From: Psoroptes ovis
Taxonomy: Eukaryota > Arthropoda > Arachnida > Sarcoptiformes > Psoroptidae
Assembly (NCBI GenBank): GCA_002943765.1
Contig: PQWQ01000011.1
Coordinates: forward strand, 806,001-870,000
Direction: 5' to 3'
Length of the DNA: 64,000 nucleotides
Below are positions 11,142-21,110 of the stretch, in pieces. Under the pieces are notes generated by a model. It did not search any database. It worked only from the letters and a program-made list of their open reading frames with translations, and had not been told where the DNA came from. The position numbers and the translations under genes were made by a program. The number at the start of each line of letters is the position of its first letter. The stretch's first letter is position 1.

Positions 11142-13034
11142 ATGGATTCTGAAAAAGAAATTTATGATCTAAATGAAATATTCACCAATGATAATAATGA
11201 AAAATTTTTAATACATTTCAATGGTCTAATTAAAAATATTGACAAATCATATAACGCTGATGGCAAACGTATCGATATCAATGAAATTGTCGAAAAAATC
11301 ACCGAAAATTTATTGAAATATGTTGAATTATCGAATTTTAAATATGAAAAATTATTATCCTCAAAAATATTGTGGAAAAATCACCTTTACAACAATGATG
11401 ATAATAGATTAAATATTGAAATATTGATGAATTTTCTATGTGAATATATAAAAATATATCCGAATAGATGTGAGAAATTTTTGAGCGATTATATACCAAT
11501 ATTATTTCGTGGTGATCAGCTATTGATTGATGTAATGAAAGTCAATGAAAATGAATTGAAAATCTTTATGGAGATAAAAAAATCTATGAAACTGTTGAAT
11601 GAAAATATTAGGAATTTCGAGAATATTTTGATTAAATTGATCAAAAAACATTATCCATTCATACATAATTCATCAACACATGAATTCGTTTGCTATGCAT
11701 TCAATATCATTAATTTAATTGATCTATTTTCATCTGATAACTCGATTGATTTATTAGATTTTTTATTCATGAAATTATTAGAAATTGATATCGAACAATT
11801 ATATGATGAATTTATTGAACAAAATAAAGAAAACAATAATAATATGATTGAAATCGATTTCAACACAATCATTTTAAACGATAATGATGATAGTGATAAA
11901 CATCGAATACAAATTGGTAAAAAATTGAAAATTTTCGATTCAATTTTAAATTTATTATTTGATAAAATTGAAGAGTGTTTACAAAATGATAATCACATGG
12001 ATGATGAAATTAGCAATAATAATGCTGATGATGGGCAGCAGCAGCAACAACAACAACATCATCCAAAATGGAATGAATTTATTAAAATTGTCACGAATAT
12101 ATTTTTGCAGCGAATTTTATCATCAAATTCAATACATTGTCAATATTTGATATTTTATATTTGTTCACAATCTGAACAATATTGTGATATACTTGTCAAT
12201 GATTTATGGATAATGTTATCATCAAATCAAACACCTATAGCTGTACGAAAAAGTTGTATAATGATAATTACATCATTATTTATCAATGGAAGATTTATAA
12301 ATATAAATTCAATATTTTCCTTACTGAAATTAATATTACAATCATTGAATAATTATCTTTTATTAACAACCAATCAGACTATAATAAAATCATCTTCATC
12401 TAAGGAAACGAGATCAAATTTAAGTGAAAATGACTTGATTTATTATGAATTGTGTATTGGTTTTTGTCAATTATTTTGTATATTTCATAATGATTTTAAT
12501 CGTAATCAAATAGATTGTTTGAAATTGATGGATATGAAACGTATTATTCTATCATCACCATTAAGACCGCTACAATATTTATCCAATGAATTATTGAAAC
12601 ATTTTGTGCATTTATGTAATTATTATCGTATTGGTTATATTAATATAAATGATATGCAGCAGCATAATTTAAATCAAATATTTCAACAGTATTATACTGG
12701 TGAAAATAGATGTTTTTTCGGTAATATTTATTTGAAATCAATCAAAAAACGTATAGAAATGCATGTAAATGATATGGAAAAATTAACGAATGGTACAAAT
12801 GAAAATAGCAGTTATCAAATATATAATAATCAACGTAAAGTAGATGATTTAAATTATCGACAACAAAAAGCAATGACAATGTTAGGACAATCAAATACGA
12901 ATTTCAATGGAACATCAACAGCAACCAGTGATGATGGAATGACAAGTGAAAATGATGGCAGTTACAATGATGCCAAATTGTCCAATTTTATTATGAATCA
13001 AATGCTAAGCGAAGATTGTGAAATGACGGATTAA
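11142..13034 (+). CDS. RRN3: RNA polymerase I initiation factor RRN3 (TIF-IA)
   Basis: Single exon, 630 residues. RRN3 bridges RNA polymerase I to the rDNA promoter complex and is the growth-regulated step of rRNA synthesis. The frame shows the family's all-helical HEAT-like layout: an N-terminal helical part, an acidic loop (IILNDNDDSD), a block in which KLKIFDSILNLLFDKIEE precedes a variable linker, then the conserved core with HCQYLIFYICS, LWIMLSSNQTPIAVRKSC (compare LWKKLQDPSNPAIIRQAA in the human protein) and RIILSSPLRPLQYL. The C-terminal part has FFGNIYLKSIKKRI, matching the FDPCVLKRSKKFI region. A Gln/His tract (about residues 297-307) comes from a short CAG/CAA run near 12038-12060. 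The Ser/Asn/Asp-rich tail is as in other species. AATAAA at 13084-13089. The next gene starts 139 bp after the stop. Confidence 0.9.
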   Translation: MDSEKEIYDLNEIFTNDNNEKFLIHFNGLIKNIDKSYNADGKRIDINEIVEKITENLLKYVELSNFKYEKLLSSKILWKNHLYNNDDNRLNIEILMNFLCEYIKIYPNRCEKFLSDYIPILFRGDQLLIDVMKVNENELKIFMEIKKSMKLLNENIRNFENILIKLIKKHYPFIHNSSTHEFVCYAFNIINLIDLFSSDNSIDLLDFLFMKLLEIDIEQLYDEFIEQNKENNNNMIEIDFNTIILNDNDDSDKHRIQIGKKLKIFDSILNLLFDKIEECLQNDNHMDDEISNNNADDGQQQQQQQHHPKWNEFIKIVTNIFLQRILSSNSIHCQYLIFYICSQSEQYCDILVNDLWIMLSSNQTPIAVRKSCIMIITSLFINGRFININSIFSLLKLILQSLNNYLLLTTNQTIIKSSSSKETRSNLSENDLIYYELCIGFCQLFCIFHNDFNRNQIDCLKLMDMKRIILSSPLRPLQYLSNELLKHFVHLCNYYRIGYININDMQQHNLNQIFQQYYTGENRCFFGNIYLKSIKKRIEMHVNDMEKLTNGTNENSSYQIYNNQRKVDDLNYRQQKAMTMLGQSNTNFNGTSTATSDDGMTSENDGSYNDAKLSNFIMNQMLSEDCEMTD

Positions 13035-13173
13035 GTGAATATTTTTAATTTTTATTTGAATAATTTTTAGCTAAGTTGAAATTAATAAAAATAGACGGCA
13101 TTGCTTCTCGCAATTTCTAAAATATCATGTGTTTATATTTATTTATTTATTTTTTGAATTAAAATTGACAACA

Positions 13174-14257
13174 ATGTTACCAATTTCAAATAAATTTTTG
13201 AATATTTATCGTTCAACAATCAAATTTAAATCATTCAACACAATAATTAAATTTCAATTTCGTCCCGTAAATATCGCTGGTAATCAATCCGTACGTTCAC
13301 CAAAATATGAAAGACCTCGTTCATCTGTTGGATACTTATTTGCTGTATGTGAAATTGTTTTTAATCGGTATTTTAATGCAATAATTTTTGATTATATTAT
13401 CCTGTTTAGATACTTCCAGTGGCAACGTTTTGTTTAGGCACATGGCAAGTGTATCGATTAAATTGGAAATTAAATTTGATTGCTAAATTAGAATCAATCA
13501 TCAAAAATGATCCAATCGATTTTCCTGAGGAATTAAATTTGATTAATCAAATGGAATATGTTAAAGTGAAAATCAAAGGACATGTCGATTCCAAATCATT
13601 GCCACAATTCATATTTCCAAGATCAATTATTCAACGTGATGAAAATACCAATCAACCTGGTACGTTGATTACAAAAGGATCTGGTCAAGGCTTAGGAGCA
13701 CAATTAGTATTCCCATTTATTGTTAACGATGAAAGATTTGCACCTGATTCTATGCGAATTTTAGTGAATTTTGGTTGGATTAATCGTGAAACAATGGATA
13801 AGCTAAATTCATTGATAAAAAATAATGTAAATTTTCAATTCAATGAAAATGAAATAGACTTGATTGGTGTTATAAGAAAAACAGAAAAGGTATGTTTGTT
13901 GATGACTATTTTTTGAAAAAATGAATTTCAAATCTAACATCTATCGTTTAGCGTGAACCTTTCACACCTAAAAAGGAATATGAAAACATGAAAGGATATT
14001 GGACTCGACGTGATATTCAAAAAATGTCTGAACAATTACAAACGAATCCAATTTTTTTGGATGCATTTGAAACTTATCCACTGCGTTTGTCATATTATGA
14101 TGGCCAACACGAACGATTTATGGATTTGAAACCAATCGGTGGACAAACACGTATTAATTTACGTAATGAACATATGTCATATATAATTACTTGGTATAGT
14201 TTGACTGCTATTTTCTCATATTTATGGTATAAAAAGATATTCAGAACCAGATTGTAA
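13174..14257 (+). CDS. SURF1: SURF1, cytochrome c oxidase assembly protein
   Basis: Three exons: 13174-13344, 13410-13889, 13952-14257 (introns of 65 and 62 nt, GTATGT donors, TTTAG acceptors, both phase 0), giving 318 residues against 300 in human. SURF1 is a mitochondrial inner-membrane protein that helps insert heme a into COX1. The N-terminus is Lys/Arg/Ser/Asn-rich without acids, as for a mitochondrial presequence. The first membrane helix, created by the first splice, carries the diagnostic FCLGTWQVYRLNWK. The loop has GLGAQLVFPF and LVNFGWI. The last helix is NEHMSYIITWYSLTAIFSYL, matching the family's N-x-H-x-x-Y-x-x-T-W motif. The Met at 13174 was preferred over an in-frame ATG at 13129, because the latter adds a hydrophobic, acidic leader. 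The gene lies head to tail between RRN3 and PIGS. Confidence 0.93.
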
Positions 14258-14417
14258 TTTAATTTAATTTTTTTTTTTGAATTAAAATTTTTCGGAAACT
14301 TTCCTTCAAAAACTTTCCACAAAATTTCTCTCGATGTTTTCATATGATTTTTCAATTTTTGATTGATAATTGTTTTTTTGTATTTTTCTATTAATTAATT
14401 CACTAATTTGAGAGAAA

Positions 14418-16121
14418 ATGGCCAATGAAAATAATGATAATGACACCAGTGAGCTGTTGGAAAAAGAATATGAAAAAATCATTGAAAAATGTGTTGAAAA
14501 ATCTAAAAAACAATCTAATCGTTCTAGTTTAATTGCATCAATATTTTATATTTCATTTCTACTATTCATTGGTTTACCGATTTGGTTTCGTACCACAACC
14601 ACCGAAAGATGGCCACTACCAGACATATCATGGTTGATGGTTAAATCACAAACATTAACTCATTATTATAAAATATCAATCGTATTTCCAGAATCTAATC
14701 ATGATTGGAAATTTGAGAATATTGATCTAAAAAATTATTTACAATCTAATTATCCAAAAAGGATAAGTTTTGATAATAGTCTTTCATTTCGTAACGATTG
14801 GATTGTACGATCAGCTTTTGAAGATGAATCATTAGCATTCAAATCTATATCTAATGAGTCGTTCAATTTGAATGAATTAGATCAATCATTATCCACTCAA
14901 AATATCCAATCAATTAATTCAATTTCATTCTATGTTCTACCGAAAATCGTAAAAACAGATCGTTTCATCCATGCATCAAAGCATCGATCATACTATTTAG
15001 ATCTTAGCCATTTAAATGATATCTGCGGACAAAATGATGTCGTTGAATGTTTAGGCGAAGAAATTAATCGATATGTTCAACAAATACAATTACTTGTACA
15101 ACGTTTTTATTCACATCATTCTGATAAACAAGAACAGAATATCGTTTTATTGATGGCACGAGATTTTGATTTTTTATTCGACATTATCTATGAAGAAGAT
15201 TATATGTATAATAATAATTTGAATCTAAACGATCGTAAACAAAGACATCGAAAATTAATCAAAGAAATCAATGGATTGATCGAACAATTTTATACACTTC
15301 GTTATAGTTTTAGTCAATATTTTCGTATTAATTTCATTACACAAGTATTACATTATCCATTCCCAACTGATAATTTTATTCAAGCTAAATTATTGAAATC
15401 AAATTCAACGACGGAAAGATTATTACCTCTATCATCAATTGATTCAATATTGAATCGCATTGAAACTAGTCGTGTCGAACATGATAATGATAAAAGCTAT
15501 CATTTCGTTCTGTATATACGATCCCAATCTATGCCTGATTTGAAATTTATCGATGAACAAAACAATAATAAATCCACCTTAATAACAACACCATTCCGTG
15601 GTTCAATACTGATTGTCAATGATGTGAACGATCTTTACACTGGTTTTCAGCGTTTAATACGCTCATTCTTACATTTACCATCTCTATGTGAAATACCAGG
15701 TGAATTTTTCACACAATTAGAAATTGAATCAGTAGTGCATGCATTGATACAAAAACATATACTTGAAACATTGAAATCCTTAGAATCAATAGAAAAATTG
15801 TTGAATAAAGTAAGCAATATGGTTATTGAAGAAAAAATTGCTAAACTCATCCATGATTCAATGGAAAAATCAATGAAAGCAGCTGATTTATTGAACACAA
15901 ATGGTAATATTAGAGAAGCATACGAAATGAGTTGGATGGGTTATTCATTAAGTGAACAAGCATTTTATCATCCATCATTATTATCATTACTTTATTTTCC
16001 AGATGATCAAAAATATGCGATTTATCTACCATTATTCTTACCGATTTCGATACCATTGATACATAACATTTATCATTTGTTTAAAATGTACAAAAATCAT
16101 AAGAAAATTGAAAAAAAATAA
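14418..16121 (+). CDS. PIGS: GPI transamidase subunit PIG-S
   Basis: Single exon, 567 residues, close to the human length (555). PIG-S is a subunit of the endoplasmic-reticulum GPI transamidase, which attaches GPI anchors to proteins. An N-terminal helix (about residues 38-57) is followed by the signature IGLPIWFRTTTTERWPLPD. A long lumenal domain follows, containing IPGEFFTQLEIESVVHALIQ. A second helix lies near the C-terminus (about 536-555) before a short basic tail. Two-helix topology and both signatures fit the family. It starts 160 bp after SURF1 and ends in an AATAAA at 16174-16179. Confidence 0.93.
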   Translation: MANENNDNDTSELLEKEYEKIIEKCVEKSKKQSNRSSLIASIFYISFLLFIGLPIWFRTTTTERWPLPDISWLMVKSQTLTHYYKISIVFPESNHDWKFENIDLKNYLQSNYPKRISFDNSLSFRNDWIVRSAFEDESLAFKSISNESFNLNELDQSLSTQNIQSINSISFYVLPKIVKTDRFIHASKHRSYYLDLSHLNDICGQNDVVECLGEEINRYVQQIQLLVQRFYSHHSDKQEQNIVLLMARDFDFLFDIIYEEDYMYNNNLNLNDRKQRHRKLIKEINGLIEQFYTLRYSFSQYFRINFITQVLHYPFPTDNFIQAKLLKSNSTTERLLPLSSIDSILNRIETSRVEHDNDKSYHFVLYIRSQSMPDLKFIDEQNNNKSTLITTPFRGSILIVNDVNDLYTGFQRLIRSFLHLPSLCEIPGEFFTQLEIESVVHALIQKHILETLKSLESIEKLLNKVSNMVIEEKIAKLIHDSMEKSMKAADLLNTNGNIREAYEMSWMGYSLSEQAFYHPSLLSLLYFPDDQKYAIYLPLFLPISIPLIHNIYHLFKMYKNHKKIEKK

Positions 16122-16173
16122 ACAGGAATAATTTTCAAATTTTATTCATTCAAACATTAATGATAATGATAAT

Positions 16174-16206
16174 AATAAAACTATTTATTTAAATTGAATT
16201 TTTATT
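16174..16206. terminator. Facing poly(A) signals of convergent PIGS and UQCRB
   Basis: AATAAA on the plus strand at 16174-16179 (53 nt after the PIGS stop) and AATAAA on the minus strand at 16206-16201 (20 nt after the UQCRB stop). The two genes are convergent with only 104 bp between stop codons, so the 3' UTRs should be short and may overlap. Confidence 0.55.
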
Positions 16207-16225
16207 CATGTTATTGAAATACACT

Positions 16226-16770
16226 TTAATCTTTTGACAAGAAATTGATCCATTCTTCTTTTTCCTTTTTCTCTTTCATCACTTCTTCCAAGTACGGTGT
16301 AAGGAATCGACCTTTTTCCATGTCCTTGGAATTAAAATTGAAATTTAAAAATTTGACAATAAGGTAATTAATCAATGCATGTTTACCTCTTCATATGTTG
16401 GCCACTGTTCTGGTGGTAAAAATCGTTTAGTTATTTCCAATTGTGATGCACGAATTACACGAAATGTATGTTGATCATAAAGTTCAGGCGGTAAACGTCT
16501 TACAGCTTCCAAATGTGTATCGTCAGTATAATCATAGAAATCATCATAATATAAGCCTGGAAATTTCATGGAAAAATTAGAATACTTGCTCGTTTGGCAA
16601 ATTAATGATCAATAAGTTACCGTATTTATTATATCCTTGAAGACCGAAATAAAATTTGCGAAGACCAGGATTATTGAGGACTGAGAATCAGAAAAAAATG
16701 AAAAATAAAATTTGATTGAATCAATAATCAATCAATACTTACATCGAAGTGTTTTGGTTAGATGAACCAT
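16226..16770 (-). CDS. UQCRB: Cytochrome b-c1 complex subunit 7 (UQCRB/QCR7)
   Basis: Four small exons: 16770-16743, 16680-16621, 16556-16387, 16324-16226 (introns 62-64 nt; GTAAGT, GTAACT, GTAAAC donors; phases 1, 1, 0), giving 118 residues against 111 in human. The subunit is a nuclear-encoded, matrix-facing part of respiratory complex III. Family landmarks: an N-terminal stretch with LRKFYFGLQGYNKYGLYYDD, then EAVRRLPPELYDQHTFRVIR, then KRFLPPEQWPTYEE, and a C-terminus with LTPYLEEVMKE and EEW. Three of the four exons are too short to be seen as separate open frames. The junctions are supported by correct phase and by matching the family across each splice. Strand and position make it convergent with PIGS. 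Confidence 0.92.
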
Positions 16771-18174
16771 TTTTTGTTTGCCTGATGAAATCTATTCGCA
16801 ATTAATTCACAAAATTTGATCAAAAATGTTTTGTCCTCTCTCTTCTAATTCAGCAAATAAAAACATAAACAAACAAGGACAAGTAAAGGGAAATTTCCTG
16901 AAAAAGAAAATGCTAGAAAAACAGAAAAAACTTTACAGAAATTTTTGAAAAGCAAAAAAATTTAAAAATTTCGACCAATAGCTGGCGGGAAAGTATCGTT
17001 AAGATGAAATTTAAATGAAATTTTCCATCAAAGTTCAAATTTCAAGAGTTAAAAGGATTATTGTTACTCTCCAACAAAAAAATGAACAATGAGTCAAATG
17101 AAATACGAATTATCTATTGATGAACAAAGAAAGCTTTGACTGAAATGAAACAATTATTTTTTTCAAAAACATCTGTGGTCTTCCACAATTATTTGTGTGT
17201 GTGTGCCATTAATGTCATTAATATAATGTGTGTGCGACATCTGAGAATTTAGTGAATTTTTTTTTATATATTCACCATCTTACATTTCTGTCATGTTGAA
17301 AATATCAGACATCAAATATCAAAGATAGAAATTACCATTTGATGTATGTAATTTGATTTTCCAAGTTCTTGTTCTTGTGTTCATCATCATTTTACTCATC
17401 AAAAATGATTGCTTTTCTCACATTACTGTTACTGTTGCTGCTGCTGTCGATGGTGCTTTAGTTTGCAATGTTTGTCATAAATTGGCTAAAAGAAAAAAAT
17501 GAATCCCGAAAATTCAATGTGTGTTTGAAGAGTAAATATTTGCATAACCATTTGCTTTTTGAAATTTTGCTTATAATAAAATATAGATTTAACCATAGCC
17601 AATTTCAGTGTAAAAAAAATGGAATAAGGGTTATCATCTTTGATCAATTTTTCTCGTTGCTTTAAAAATGAATGAATGACAACCATGACAGAATCTTGTA
17701 CGGGATGTATCTTGTTTTCGTATTTGAAATATTTTCATTTTAACCATTGAAATATATTTGATGGAAATAATTTGATTATATTTATTGATCATATTTATTA
17801 TTTTTAAGCAAAGAACTGAGAAAATTTGACTGAACCCTAATTCAAATGACAATTTTTATATCTTTTTTTTTTCCATAAAGTTTGTCACTTGTCACTTTGT
17901 ATTGACGGAAAACATTTTTGTTCATTTTTTTTTCAATTTTTTCCATTGCATTGAAATACATTCAACTCTTTATGGCTGAATTCAAAATTCCTGAGTAATC
18001 AATGGTATCAATTTTATGAGAATGGCATTTTTTTGACACCATGATAACACTAAGCATGATAATGATGAATATCATTTATTGATGAAAAAACACTTTGAAA
18101 GAAAAGCATTTTCTCTTCAATATCATTCCTTTGAAATAAAATAATTGGAAATGCATTAAGCCAATTTTTCTTTT

Positions 18175-18200
18175 GACTTATACACCATGGTGTACAAGTC
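18175..18200. repeat. 26-bp near-perfect palindrome
   Basis: The core TACACCATGGTGTA (18181-18194) is perfectly self-complementary. The flanks GACTTA and CAAGTC extend the symmetry to 26 bp with one mismatched pair. A dyad this long suggests a binding site for a dimeric factor or a cruciform, but nothing else supports a function. Confidence 0.55.
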
Positions 18201-20900
18201 GTCTTGTTCAAATGAAGCGAAACACAGTCAAAAAAAATATGAAATAACCCTTTTAAAAATCATGAATACAATTTGAACATGATTTCGAATTGAATGAAAT
18301 GAAAAATGATATACATTCATATTGAATTAATTGATACACAAATCCTCGAATGGGGGGCGTTTATTATTAATATTATTTATTAATGTACATTGAATGGGTA
18401 TAAATTTCACTTATGAAAAAGAAAAATCAAAAAAGTGAAAATGAAAAAAAAACTAGTTAATGATAATGATGACAAGTTGTATGGTCAATGAAATGAAATG
18501 AAATAAAATCAATGATTTTCACAATGATGAAAGGGTGAAATTATTAATGGTTTTCATTTCCATCTCTCTTCCTTTGGCATAAATTAGTGATTTTCACTGG
18601 TCTTTTGACTCTTTTGGTTTACATTTTTGTGAATTTATTCATTGAATATTCGTACAATATTCAAATGCATAAAAGTCAATAAAAGTCAAATCAATTATTT
18701 CAATCAATGGATGAATGTAAATCGATTCTAGCGAAATTGTTATTATTATTTTTTTGGTGTTAAAACATAGGAAATCAGAGCTGATACCACCAACAGTTTT
18801 TTTGGTCGAGTTTCATCGCAGAATATTCATTCAATATTTGTGTGAATTTGCAATGGAAATCTATTCCATTTCCGTTACATTTGATGTTTGTTCCATTTAT
18901 TTTTTTTCTGGATCTCACATAACAAGATTAATTTTCCAATGCAAATTGAAAATTAATTTCAAAAATAGAAAAAGAAATTGTGGTAAATCATTGATAAAAT
19001 GACCAAAAATGATCAGTTAAGATTGATAATACGTGATTTGAAATTGATTTAATTCTAGATATTTTTTGTCATTTTACAGATTTCATTGAATTTAGAAGAA
19101 TTAAAATTTAAATCAACCAACCAACCAACATTTCATTTGACAAACTGTCAAAGTGATAAATTTAAAATTAAAATGCCATGCAACAACCAAAATAAAGCAG
19201 AATTTCATTTCATTTTAATTCAATGATTCAACACAAAAAAAAAATCGGCTTTAAAATCAATCAATCAAATTAAATTTTAAAATTTAATTTTTTTTTATTT
19301 TTTTCGTATCTCTCGGCTAAAAAAATTTTTATTTTTCAAATTTTATCACCAGCGAATTGTCAAAATTGATGACACGTTCACACATCCAAACACACAAGTA
19401 CGAATCTGAATTCAATCGAAGATTGAATTGAATGAGATTGAATCGAAATGATGAAATGAAAAACGTGCAAATTGATTCACCATTGTGTTGGTCTAACGCA
19501 CACACAGACACAGACACACACATACACAGATCTAATTGGATATATGTTTCCATCCGTGGATGTCTCGATGAATTTAAAATACAAAATTTTAAAATTTCAC
19601 CATTCGGATTCATTTCAATTCGTTTGAATTCTATTGAATTTGTTTTTTTTTCAAAATTTGAGGGGAAAAATTGAAAATTTCAATTTTAAAAATTGAAAAA
19701 AATCCGAATCCTATTTCAATGAACGATTGATGAAAATTTTGAGTTCATCTCTGAACAAAAAAAAACTACCAGTAAAACTCTGTTAACAAATAAAAATTCA
19801 GCAACAAATATTGATCATAATAACAACAAACTAATAGTTGATCAATTGATTTTGGTATTGCAAACAAATAAGTAAACGTGTATGTATGAATGGCAGAATT
19901 TTCAAAAAACCTTTTCTTCTTGTCGTTTTAAGTCATCGGTGCTGGTGGTGTTTGTATTGATGGTGTTGATATTGGATGCAACAACCAAGACCCAACCAGC
20001 AACCATAGATAGACAAAAAAAATGAGCAGAGAAACCGAATAATAATGATAATGGAAAATAGAAAAACAAGGCCTCAAGTGTGTCGAAACCTGTCAAATAT
20101 TTTTTTAAATATTTTTTCAGTATTGTATTCAGTTTTTGTGTGTATGATTGTATTTTCAAATGTGTCCTCGTGTCATTTATATGTGTGAGTGCATGGACAA
20201 AGATATCTTGGTTTGAAACATGTACAAGCAGGCCATACACAGACATACACACACGAAGCAGTGCAAATATAAATGAAAATAAATTAAATTTTAAATTAAA
20301 ATTTTAAATTTTTTTCAAAAAAAAAAAAAAATGAAATTGAAAAAAACAGGACAATTGTTACAATGAAAGTAATAGTCAATAGCCTGGTATTGTCATCGAT
20401 TGTCAAACATTATTATCACACACAAACACAAAGCATAGCTAAAACGTACGATCATATAATAATAATATTGAATGAAATATGAAATGCAAGAATATGTGTG
20501 GTCGAAACCAATTGATAATGTGTTTCGAAGGGGGAAAAAAATTCATTTTTAATAAAATTGAAATTGAATTTAAATTTGAATTTCACTGCAAATTCATATA
20601 TCAATTGTAGCTACGATTCATGTGTGTGAATTTAAACATGTAGAAAAAATATGAATGAAACAAATTAAAATTTAAAATTAAAAATTATCATAAAATGACT
20701 AACAAACAACGAAAGGAAAAAATAATCATTAATCAATTTTTTTTTCAGAGGTTACTCATAGGACAAATATCAATCAATTCAATCAATGAATGAAACGAAT
20801 GAATCAATGCTAGGCTAAGCATCATTTGATTCAAAGGTCATCAAACTTGTTCAAATTTGAAAATTTTTTTGATTCATGTATATCATAATCATCATTATCA

Positions 20901-20960
20901 TCAATGACCTCGATAATGGCCATGACCATGACCAGGATGTGTACAGATAATGGTTGACAT
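20901..20960 (-). other. Small open frame with a His-Gly repeat (status unknown)
   Basis: ATG at 20960 to TGA at 20901 encodes 19 residues ending in PGHGHGHYRGH. It sits in a patch visibly less AT-rich than its surroundings. It could be a stray open frame, a terminal exon or a short peptide; no splice site or family supports a choice. Confidence 0.15.
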
Positions 20961-21110
20961 TTTTTTTTTATTTTTAAAAATTTTTTCAAAAAGAAAAATA
21001 TCGGGATTCATTTCGCTTTGCGAAATTGATGATAATGATAATGCACGGGACGCATATATTCAATAATTTCCGTTGTTCGGATATTTGATCGCTTTAAAGT
21101 AAAGCCAAAA

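Larger units (their letters stand above)
16771..21110. other. Gene-free AT-rich stretch (start of a 31.8-kb desert)
   Basis: No supportable gene. Contains TG-rich runs near 17192-17235, CCAA repeats near 19119, AC/AG runs near 19500, AAATTT/TTTAAA tracts near 19270 and 20285, a 26-bp palindrome (18175-18200) and a 19-residue His/Gly-rich open frame (20901-20960, minus). Open frames such as 18754-19002 and 19902-20252 have no family signal. Confidence 0.6.

Noticed and set aside
17405..17461. 18-codon open frame resembling a signal peptide (Leu run)
   Set aside because: The Leu run comes from a CTG-type trinucleotide tract; a stop follows at once and no plausible donor precedes it.
19902..20252. 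116-codon minus-strand open frame, among the longest in the desert
   Set aside because: No recognisable motif; contains translated TG and GTT repeats. One open frame of this size is expected by chance in 32 kb, even in AT-rich DNA.
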